Positions 8,164-15,761 of a DNA stretch of 15,761 nucleotides are shown here, in pieces. The stretch's first letter is position 1, and each line of letters begins with the position of its first letter. Below the pieces are notes generated by a model. It was not told where the DNA came from, searched no databases, and worked only from the letters and a program-made list of their open reading frames with translations. The stretch is from Funneliformis mosseae (taxonomy: Eukaryota; Glomeromycota; Glomeromycetes; Glomerales; Glomeraceae), in assembly GCA_910592005.1 (NCBI GenBank), contig CAJVPP010002226.1:1-15761 (forward strand), written 5' to 3'. A program made the position numbers and the translations under genes.

Positions 8164-11100
8164 ATGTCTCAAACACCACTTCACGTGAGAACTCAAATGC
8201 ACGAAGCGGATATTCGAGGAGGATTGTCTAAACCATCTCCTCATTGTATCGCTTATAAACTCCCTAAAGAAGATGTATTATCCATTCTTGAGAAAATCGC
8301 GAAAAAGACCACCCCACCAAGACATGAGACATCGATTTACACAACTTCAACCGATTGGATTAATTCACTTGCTAACTCTATCGCCAATGAACTTTCCACG
8401 GCCTTTAATATCCCACCCAATAATTTCATTGAAGCTGGTAGAAATATTGCCAATGTCGTTTCTTGCGTAGGAAATGGAACGTGGTCAACCGGTATCACGC
8501 CTGTTAATGCTCTCAAGGATATTGAGACCAATTTTCCTTTGTATCTTTCGGATTACTTTGATCAATTGTCTGGTTGGTCAAGGGAGAACGCTTTTGAACA
8601 AACGTGTTCTAGAATTACTACATTAGGTTCTAGCAGTCAACAGAGTCATGGTGGCTCGGAATCTGCCTTGTCCGGAATATATGGTAAAAAAATTTTACAA
8701 TTTGCAAAAGCAAAATTTAAACGTGCGGCTAACGGATTTTTATTTATTTTTTTAGCGAAAATTAATTGGAAATTCGGTGATATCAATCGTCCATTCAATA
8801 CCAACTCAAACACTCCAACATTCGCCTTGGATGGTGAACCAAGCACGGGAGAAGTTTATAGATACTTTGCATTAGTTGATTCTTTTAAACGTGCCATCTC
8901 AATGAATGAAAATGGATCGATCACCAAGCACGTTTATAATTTCACCGATCCCGCGCAGATTTGGAAAATCGGTAAAAAATATTTTCATCCATCGTCACTT
9001 TAAAATTTCAATGATATAATAGATTTAACATGACGTTCATTAGAAAACTACGGCAATTATTATGCCTTGTATAACAAGAAACACAATGCATATTTAGCCA
9101 GATCTCTTGGGGGTAATAAAAACAAGTAAATATAATTCCTTATTTATCTTATTCATTTCATTTTTTCTTTTAAAAAAAAGCCAAAACTTTAATTATACTC
9201 AATATACTCGCGCAATGTTATTCTTAACAATAGACCTGATAATGATTTGCATGAATCTGCCTTAAATCTTGTTGAGGATCCGGAGACACACCATTATTCA
9301 ATCGGGCACCCACATAACTCAAATATTGAATATCATGAACTTTTGAAGGATCTAAACCTTGGTAAATAAATAAAAAAAAATTAACCGTTTATTCGGTTAT
9401 ACATTTTTTCAGAAATTCAAAAAAAAAAAAAATTATTTTTCCTTTTCAGTCACTATTCCATTAGTAGCATGGCGTAATTCTTCAGGACAATTCTTGAGCG
9501 TTGAAAATGACCAGTCTGGCACTTTGGGATTCTCGAATGGTGAAAACATTAATACTCCAAAATCAGAACAACTCTTTTTATTCGTTCCTCATCCAGGTAA
9601 TTTCTTTTTATTTTTTTTTTTTTTTCTTCACGAACAAAGATATAATTTTTTATTTCATTTGAAAATAATTAGATTTCTCGAATAAAGCAATTGTGATTGG
9701 ACACAATGGAAAATTACTTGAATTCGATCCAAGAACTTCAAATAAGTTATCTTGTAGTTTCGACCTTAAATCTCCGGCTAGATTACCTTTTGTATTATTT
9801 GATTATGAACAAAATATTTGGCCAAAGTAAAACATAAACATAATTATTTCGGCTTTATGAATTTCTACTCGCTTTGCTTTATTGCATTTACCATTTCCTT
9901 TCATACCTTATAGGAGCGCAAACTTTTTAGCTTCTCGCTTACAACAGCATTTAATTGCTACCGCAGCTCCACCGCCCGGTGTAGGAACGCGAGTTAACGT
10001 ATGGAAAGCTGACCCAACTGTCAAACGGGTCGGAATACGAGAGCTGTTCTTATTAAACATTGACATAAAAACTGGACCTATGGATTCTTTATTCGACACA
10101 AATTCATCAACCGGACCAATATCTCCTGACAAAAATGGAGATTTCTTATTAACATTCGAAGATACGCCTTCAAAGATTCCTGAATCAGACAACCATGTTC
10201 GATTTGACGTTATACATACCTTTTCGGTCGTTCGATACGTATTTAACTTGTTAAGCGGTGATTTGGAATATCTTGATGGACGTCCTCCTGTATTAAACCA
10301 TCCTTGGGGAGCAAACAAGAGAATTACCATCCATCCTCATGCTGGAGAAGATGAAAACGCTTATTATAGTCGTGAAGAAGTGGCATTGAAATTCTTTTAT
10401 TTTAATGAAGGTGGTGATCAACCAATTTATTTGTGTAGAAGTTTCGATGTGGTGGCTCACGAAGCTGGCCACCTTTTCTTGGATATCTTGCAACCTGGTT
10501 GGCTTGCTGATGGACAAACTGGTGGCTTTCATGAAGCTTTTGGCGATTTGTGTAGTTTATTTACTCTTATTTCTATGGTAAGTACGAAAACCAAACAAAA
10601 AAAAAAAAAAAGGAACATCACAATTTGTTAACATTACACCTTTCTTTCTCCCTCTTCATTTTTTTTTTCTTTTAAAAAAAAATAATTCATTTATTAGGCC
10701 GAAATTTCAGATATATTCGTCACTATGACAAAAGCAAATTTAAGAAATCCAGACAATTTCTTATCAGCTATTGGGGAAGAATTTGGTGATGCGTTGTTCA
10801 AAAATAAAGGAAAAGGGTTGAGAAATTTATCCAACACACTTAAAGGTTCCGAAGCTCAATCTGAAGTACATGCTGTATCCTTGGTAATTTCAATATTTCT
10901 TCATATCATTTAATTGATGGGTCAAATTAACCTTCTTATAAAATGTATAGGTTTTCAGCGGATTCTATTATGATGTATTGGCGGATGTATTTGCATTAGA
11001 AAGAAATCCATCCATCAAGAGTGATGCCGAAACTTTAATGGAAGTAAGTATTTACCAGCACGGGATATCGTCATTATTTCATAATCTCTCGGTATTTAAC

Positions 11101-11330
11101 TTTATAAATTTTACGTGCAGGTTGGAACAAACTTGCGAAGAGCCCTCATAATCGCAATACGCGTGTCTTCTGCTCAACCAACACGAACCAAATTCCAAGA
11201 GATTGCAACGAATTTGGATACCGCTCTTGGTACTTTAGGCAGAAAATTGGGAGTGGATTTAACTAGTTGGAGAGAAATTGTGAAAAAACATTCTAAAGCT
11301 AGAGAATTACCTATTGCTGGATTAGAGTAA
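8164..11330 (+). CDS. Thermolysin-like (gluzincin) metallopeptidase with beta-trefoil-like region, ten exons
   Basis: Exons are 8164-8683, 8756-8971, 9044-9125, 9234-9361, 9450-9596, 9673-9826, 9914-10577, 10698-10883, 10951-11043 and 11121-11330. Together they make 799 residues. The catalytic part is clear: HEAGH at 598-602 (zinc ligands H598 and H602, general base E599), then G-G-F-H-E-A-F-G-D at 619-627 (third ligand E623, D627), spaced almost as in thermolysin. EVHAVS with H695, 72 residues on, fits the thermolysin transition-state histidine and is followed by SGFYYD. It should be a zinc endopeptidase. Residues 1 to about 240 match nothing I know. Residues about 246-400 carry beta-trefoil-like strands (YALYNKKHNAYLA, VAWRNSSGQFLSV). 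There is no signal peptide and no obvious propeptide, so action inside the cell or unconventional export is implied. The exon 3/4 junction is uncertain (acceptor at 9233, or 9180 with a frameshift). Other introns are well supported; the first has CTAAC at 8729-8733. The exact peptidase family is unassigned. Confidence 0.82.
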
Positions 11331-11415
11331 AGGTCCTATAAAAAGTTTAACTCAGTTGGTCATTGTAGGATATTCTTTTTTGTTTATGTTCATGTTGTAT
11401 ATAGTATTTAATTAA

Positions 11416-11421
11416 AATAAA
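11416..11421 (+). terminator. Poly(A) signal of the metallopeptidase gene
   Basis: AATAAA lies 86 bp after the stop codon at 11328-11330, inside the 317-bp gap that separates this gene from the convergent minus-strand gene. It is the best-placed match in that gap. Confidence 0.45.
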
Positions 11422-11647
11422 ACTATATAAAGTCCAAAGCATCCGAATTTAAATAATAGTTACATAAATTCTTTTTTTTTTTTTATTGATTTCTGTAATT
11501 TTCGAAATTTATCGTGATGAATTTAAAACCACTGACTCGACAACTCCCAAGTAAAATACATATAATTTTGAATGAATTAAGAACAAATGGTACATTATCA
11601 TAAAAAGATTTCGAATAAATCTTTAACTAATATCCATATTTATTATT

Positions 11648-12878
11648 CTAAATATTATCAACAAGTTCTATACACCACTATAAGTAAAAAATTTTTTTAA
11701 TTAATATTAAAATTAAAATATAGGAAAAAGAAATCCTTCTTTTTTTAACTTACCGCATCATTTGCACCACTCCTATCATTATGACCAACAACTTCATATA
11801 AAACTTCATCACCAATAGTAAAAGTGAAATCATGATTTCGTACAATTCTATCATATTTATATTTTGTATTATAAGCCTTTAAATTAATTAAATCATTTGC
11901 TCGTAGATATAATGAATGATTGTTTTTAGGTTTCAGATTTATGAATTGAAATTCAACAGGAACATTTGTACGACAGGATACTGTTATACAAATAAAGTTT
12001 CATATTAAATTCATACAGTATGTAAACATATAATAGATACCGTACCTTGACCTTGTCCAGTTGTCGGAGACTTATATTTTCTGCTTGCAAATAATTCCTT
12101 ATTAGTTTCTTTATGAATTAATTTAAATTTGGACTCAATATTATAAGGTATTTCCTTTTTACTACAATTTTTTAAAAACCATAAAGCGTTTGTATCTGGT
12201 AATTTTTCACCAGCAAATACCTAAGATAAAAAATGTATGTTAAAATAATATTGCTTGAATTAATAATATTTATATACTTGTTAAACTGACCACTTGATCT
12301 GTAGAGCCTGTAATATAGTTTATATTACAACTTGATAAATATCTGCCAGTTGAAACATTTTTTAAGGCTATCAAAGAATCATATTTAATTATTTTTGACG
12401 CATCAAATACAATGTCATGAAATAATTTACAAATTTCATCAATTTGATCTCTTGAATTCATAATATCTGACTTTCTTACAAATTCATCTTTAAAGAATTT
12501 ATTTGATGAATACGTATTAAAAAGGAGTTTTTTAATTCCATCGGGATCATTAATTTCGGCATCATTACAAAGTGTACGAAATTTTGCAAGAAATGTAGCG
12601 GTAAAATTCTCCTCCTCTTCAGGAATATAATTCATTCCTTGTAACTTGCCCTTACATGAATCTTTAAAAATGTTAAAAGTTGAGTGAGATTTGAGAATAT
12701 TGACAAGTTTATCTATATTATCAATATCTTCCGGGATAATTATATTCGAATCTATCATTAAAATACTTAATTCAAGTATGTCTTGTGCATTTGTAATTCG
12801 ATTGATTTTACAGTATGCACGCATGTTTTTAACATATGTATTAGGATGACATGTTCCATTATATTTGGGTAATTCCAT
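11648..12878 (-). CDS. Gag-capsid-like / MIR (beta-trefoil) protein, four exons
   Basis: Read on the minus strand, exons are 12878-12291, 12220-12046, 11980-11754 and 11677-11648 (introns 70, 65 and 76 bp), giving 339 residues. The first donor is the less usual gtcagt. It was chosen because it joins DQV to VFAGE in phase, as in relatives I remember. Residues 1 to about 165 begin MELPKYNGTCHPNTYVKNMR and include ATFLAKFRTLCNDAEI. They have the layout of a retrotransposon Gag capsid domain (P-x-Y/F-x-G start, helical pairs, then a F-x-x-F-x-x-L-C segment). No zinc knuckle, protease or polymerase follows. From about 168, IALKNVSTGRYLSS, SKFKLIHKETNKELFASRKY and HSLYLRANDLINLKAYN form three MIR/beta-trefoil-type repeats. 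There is no signal peptide or membrane helix. The upstream ATG at 13001 is less likely, because a 45-bp 5' leader intron (12925-12881) with a pyrimidine-rich acceptor would end that frame just before MELPK. The gene is convergent with the metallopeptidase. Function is unknown; a domesticated Gag is inference. Confidence 0.75.
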
Positions 12879-12880
12879 TT

Positions 12881-12925
12881 CTGATAAAAAAGAAAATCGA
12901 AAGAAAGAGTTTTTTTTTTTTTTAC
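12881..12925 (-). other. Probable 5' leader intron of the Gag-like/MIR gene
   Basis: On the minus strand gtaaaa at 12925 opens a stretch of A then C/T-rich sequence ending ttttctttttttatcag at 12881, two bases before the chosen ATG. At 45 bp it is at the short end for fungal introns. If spliced, any translation from the ATG at 13001 would hit TAA at the junction, which favours the start at 12878. Confidence 0.4.
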
Positions 12926-13001
12926 ATTTTCGGAATTTGTACGATCTGCAGTGATCAAAAAAAATCATCACATGCTCTATCAAAGCTAAGCCACCATTCA
13001 T

Positions 13002-13311
13002 TAATTAATACTTTACTGGAAAAGTAAGTTTCGATTCTCAAAAATTTGTAAATAAAAATTTAAAAGAATTAATTTATTTTTTGTATTGGCGTATAAATAT
13101 ATTTTTATTAATAAAGTTACAAAAACAAGCATTAGAAAAAAAATAAAATTTTATGTGCATATCAGTAAGAAACAATAATAAAATTCCGTCAAAAATAACA
13201 ACTTATTAGCAAAACCTTCGAAAATAGGATTTCGACATCTGCCATTTGCTAAATTAAGTTTTACCAGGCAACTATACTTCCTATTAGCATGAGCTTTTTA
13301 CTGGATACTAC
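13002..13311. other. Intergenic region upstream of the Gag-like/MIR gene
   Basis: AT-rich, with no gene. It should contain the promoter of the minus-strand gene, but I see no distinct TATA or other element. The piece gtttcgattc near 13028-13037 resembles a tRNA B box, but no tRNA fold surrounds it. Confidence 0.4.
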
Positions 13312-13550
13312 TCTTCTTTAAAGAATTTATTTGATGAATACGTATTTAAAGGAGCTTTTTGATTTCATCAGGACCATTAATTTCGGCAAAGTATACGAAA
13401 TTTTGCAAGAAAAGGTCTCCTCCTTTTCAGGAATATATTTCAATCCTTGTAACTTGCCCTTACATGAGTCTTTAAAAATGTTAAGAAAGTTGAGAGAGAT
13501 TTGAGTTTATTATATCATTCGGTAATCGAATCTATTGTTTACATTGAATA
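13312..13550 (-). pseudogene. Broken partial copy of the neighbouring Gag-like/MIR gene
   Basis: The segment aligns closely with about 12488-12755 of the intact gene, on the same strand. Long shared stretches include tttaaagaatttatttgatg followed by aatacgta, attaatttcggc, acgaaattttgcaagaaa, and the pair ccttgtaacttgcccttaca plus tgaatcttt/tgagtcttt. It covers the middle of the Gag-like region only. Relative to the intact gene it has small deletions (in the atcattacaaagtg part and at the atgtagcggtaaaattc part), a one-base insertion in the aagttga part, and larger losses toward 13500-13550. These break the frame. It is a decayed tandem duplicate upstream of the parent. Confidence 0.8.
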
Positions 13551-13620
13551 TAATTTCGCCAGAGACGCCATAATTTTATATGTAAAATTGTTTTGATAAT
13601 TGCAGTGAGTTCTTTGAAGA

Positions 13621-13644
13621 TCATTTTGCCACGTTGCAAAATGA
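13621..13644. repeat. 9-bp perfect hairpin at the edge of repeat copy B
   Basis: tcattttgc (13621-13629) pairs exactly with gcaaaatga (13636-13644) across a 6-nt loop. It is followed directly by ggcaggatgtcaggctgtcc, itself partly self-complementary (agga...tcct). Paired GC-containing motifs at a repeat boundary suggest a transposon terminus. Confidence 0.4.
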
Positions 13645-14110
13645 CAAATTGGCAGGATGTCAGGCTGTCCTAATAATTATTTTTTTTTTTTATAATTACA
13701 AGTCGGAAATCCTTAAAAAGCTCAAAATACAACGCTCTCCCCTTCTTGTATTTGCATATATACACCTTAAAAACCTTCCTTTATCCCTTCGCTATATTTT
13801 CGTTTTCGCCATTTTAACATTTATAATTTTAATTTGTAACTTCGTTTATTTTTTAATTTCCGATTTTTCTTAATATTTTATTATATAACTTTCGTAATTG
13901 CGCAGTTTTGATTAAATAGAGTTTTATTGATTGGCATTTATTTAGTAGTTTAATACTGTATATGGACATTGCGAAAGTGTAGAGCGCCAAAGTTGAGGCA
14001 ACACTGGTTAATTTGATATTATTAAATAAATTTAGCGTTAATATTACTTCATTTTTACTCAATAAACACCTTATGCTTACATTCAAAATTATTTATAAAC
14101 ATATAAACGA
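13630..14110. repeat. Dispersed repeat, copy B
   Basis: Second copy of the element at 7060-7360, same orientation and longer here because of small insertions. The clearest match is agagcgccaaagttgaggc followed by aacact at about 13981-14006. Also shared are tttccgatttttc, agttttgattaaatagag and tgcttacatt (about 14072-14082). It follows directly on the broken Gag-like copy, so element insertion or recombination may explain the loss of the rest of that duplicate. Beyond it, 14200-14321 is slightly less AT-rich and open (SEEDGSYWNNVWSRIEY), without other coding support. Confidence 0.5.
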
Positions 14111-14329
14111 ACGAAAGAACTACTGTATATGCATATGCATGCATAAAAGCATATCTAACCGTATATATGTCCTTCAGATTTTCTCTATCCTAGAATGTAT
14201 TAAATTAAAGGCACATCTGTATTGCTCAGAGGAGGACGGTAGTTATTGGAACAACGTTTGGAGTAGAATCGAATATATTTTTAATGGCGTAATAAGTGGA
14301 GATTTCTATTTTTATTTATGATATTTGAA

Positions 14330-15230
14330 AAAATAATAGCGGAATGATCTAGAAAATATAAATTGAAAACCAAACCTATAAAGTAAAAAAAAAAGGTTTG
14401 AATGATCGCTGTGACCAGAAAAAATTTAAAAATTAAGAAAAAAAAACTTCAAGCCGAAAAATAATTAATAATGAAAAATATTAAAGAAAATGAAATAAAA
14501 ATCGTTCCATCACTGCAGCCCAAAGCGAAAGAATCCCTCAAGTAAAAAAAAAAATTTAACTAAAAATTAAATTAAAGTAACACATACTGCGAGCTAGAAA
14601 AGCATAAAAAAAAAAAATTTTTGAGAAATCAGGTAAAAATTTCCAACACTATCAGTTTTTCAAAACTAAAAAAAAAATTTTTTTACAGTAATATTTTTAT
14701 AGTATTACGCGATAGTACAGTGTCAAATCAAAATAATTTTTTTAACATTTATTTTTTTTTTAGTTTTCTGCTAACACTTGACCATTATACTGCGGAAAAT
14801 ATTAAATATATACATATTTATTTTATTTCTTTACATAATTACAATATTTATTTATTATATTCGTTATATTTAACATATTTATATATTCTTAGTCTTGTAA
14901 CTTGACTTGTTTGTCGACAGAATTTTTTAGACGAGTCTCGAGGTTGGACTTGTTAACTTTACAAAAAATTCTTATTTACACTATACTAGTGAATAGTGAT
15001 AATAAAAATTGTCATAAATCTTTCTTTGGACATTGTTAACAACTTAATTGTTGACTTGGTTTCGATACAATTCCATTTAACACCGCGTCAAAATTTTAAT
15101 CGATTTCTACTCTTTTGAATCAATCCCAATCCGTAAACGTAACCTGGTTTCACTTACTGGCTCCAGGACAATGAATTTGATTTCATTTTAATTCTCTGAA
15201 CTTCTAAAAAAGAAAAAAAAAAGAACAAGC
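14330..15230. other. Gene-free AT-rich stretch with poly(A) and poly(T) runs
   Basis: No supported gene. Many A runs of 8-12 bases occur at 14380-14690. The arms caaacct (14371-14377) and aggtttg (14394-14400) form a perfect 7-bp hairpin around an A-rich loop. The sequence at 14890-15180 is more balanced (gtcgacag, gacgagtctcgagg, ccgtaaacgtaacctgg) but has no open frame or splice pattern I could follow. Confidence 0.45.
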
Positions 15231-15350
15231 ATGGCCTGCCGACTTTTTGGCCGCCAATGTTATGATGACTATGTATGTCGATATAAAAACGCAATATACA
15301 GTTACAAACCTTTTCGATATTGGATATATTTTCTTATATCTAGAAAATAG
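15231..15350 (+). CDS. Small ORF, 39 residues, unrecognised
   Basis: ATG at 15231 to TAG at 15348-15350 encodes MACRLFGRQCYDDYVCRYKN, then AIYSYKPFRYWIYFLISRK. The first half has three cysteines and several charged residues; the second half is aromatic and basic. Its first 60 bases are much richer in G+C than the flanks and follow a purine-rich leader, which is why I list it. There is no secretion signal and no family resemblance. It could be a first exon, a transposon scrap or chance. Confidence 0.22.
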   Translation: MACRLFGRQCYDDYVCRYKNAIYSYKPFRYWIYFLISRK

Positions 15351-15680
15351 ATCAAATTATTAATGACATTGAGAGATTTCGAATTTAATCTTTTATCGCC
15401 GTTTATTTTATACTACCTATAACACACAAAAAAAGTTTCATAATTATTTTAAAAATAATTGAAAACCATCTTTAAAGAATAAAAAGCTAAAACACAGAAA
15501 TACTAATAGAAAGCACTACATTTCCAGATCTAAATAAAAAAAAGTCAAAAACAAAAAAAAGGAAATATTACTTGTAACAATGGTAGAATTTCTATAAGCT
15601 ATAGCATAAACAAAAAAGCGGAAGTTGTACAATGGTGATCAGATTTTATGAAAATTTATTTTATTTTTTTTTTTTACTAC

Positions 15681-15761
15681 AGACCCCCGCCAAAAGTCTC
15701 CGGACGCCATCTTTCGGGCTTTTTCGTACTAATTACATCATGTGACTGTAGAAAATTGCGG
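15681..15761. mobile_element. GC-rich edge block, possible transposon terminus
   Basis: After an AT-rich run ending in a T tract, composition switches at about 15681 to cagacccccgccaaaagtct and ccggacgcc, continuing through tcatgtgactgtag to the window end. The abrupt border and the non-local composition resemble the end of an interspersed DNA element. I have only a vague memory of similar ends in Rhizophagus. No partner end is visible in this window, so identity and extent are open. Confidence 0.3.

Noticed and set aside
8337..8846. Minus-strand and alternate plus-strand frames over peptidase exons 1-2
   Set aside because: They are shadows of the plus-strand gene, with no independent start context or domain.
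9908..10330. 140-codon open frame on the minus strand
   Set aside because: It lies wholly opposite the peptidase exon 9914-10577, whose plus-strand frame carries the domain signal. It is a shadow.
10293..10532. 79-codon minus-strand frame over the active-site region
   Set aside because: It is antisense to the HEAGH exon and has no features of its own.
12879..13001. Upstream in-frame start (MNGGLALIEH...) for the Gag-like/MIR gene
   Set aside because: The extra segment is encoded over a poly(A) run and a likely 45-bp leader intron. If that intron is spliced, the upstream frame terminates. MELPK is the family-like start.
13028..13037. tRNA B-box-like gtttcgattc
   Set aside because: No A box, cloverleaf stems or anticodon arm could be placed around it.
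14013..14321. 102-codon plus-strand frame ending SEEDGSYWNNVWSRIEY...
   Set aside because: Its first half overlaps repeat copy B and looks random. Only the last about 35 codons look coding-like, which is too little for a gene call.
14621..14905. 94-codon plus-strand frame rich in Phe, Tyr, Ile and Asn
   Set aside because: The composition is what AT-rich non-coding DNA gives by chance. There are no splice sites, no domain and a weak start.
1..15761. CRISPR arrays, bacterial promoters or ribosome binding sites, riboswitches, rRNA and tRNA genes
   Set aside because: None were seen. Spliceosomal introns show a eukaryotic genome, so the prokaryotic element types do not apply.

Overview
The window is an AT-rich fungal nuclear fragment. 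It carries three intron-rich protein genes set in transposon debris and long gene-free stretches. The introns are short (about 45-120 bp), with GT...AG ends, mostly GTAAxx donors and, in one, a CTAAC branch point. The very high A+T, homopolymer runs, a secreted kelch-repeat membrane protein and a Gag-like/MIR protein family that I recognise from memory point to an arbuscular mycorrhizal fungus (Glomeromycotina, Rhizophagus-like). That assignment is inference, because no rRNA or marker gene is present.

Layout. Positions 1-560 hold two degraded transposase fragments on the minus strand (Tc1/mariner-like, then Plavaka/Tnp2-like). Positions 1055-1501 hold a broken minus-strand reading frame. Positions 1502-3620 are extremely AT-rich, with an old tandem duplication of about 180 bp spacing. 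Positions 3620-4490 hold a frameshifted coiled-coil exon, a GC-rich hairpin block and two exons of an unrecognised minus-strand gene. Positions 5038-6586 (+) hold a complete four-exon gene for a kelch-repeat protein with a signal peptide and one membrane segment. Positions 6860-8160 are intergenic, with one copy of a dispersed repeat and a GC-rich block. Positions 8164-11330 (+) hold a ten-exon gene for a 799-residue metallopeptidase-like protein with a complete thermolysin-type active-site signature. Positions 12878-11648 (-) hold a convergent four-exon gene joining a Gag-capsid-like N-terminus to a MIR/beta-trefoil C-terminus. A broken copy of that gene lies at 13312-13550, next to the second copy of the dispersed repeat (13630-14110). 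The right end is AT-rich, with a small ORF and a GC-rich block at the edge that is probably a transposon end.

The three intact genes do not form an operon or an obvious pathway. The metallopeptidase and the Gag-like/MIR gene are tail to tail, and both contain a similar beta-trefoil-type strand motif (N-x-S-[ST]-G-[QR]-[FY]-L-S). That is the most intriguing link in the window. Exon models were built by hand from splice motifs and reading-frame phase. All introns of the three main genes keep frame, with one ambiguity in the peptidase at 9126-9233.
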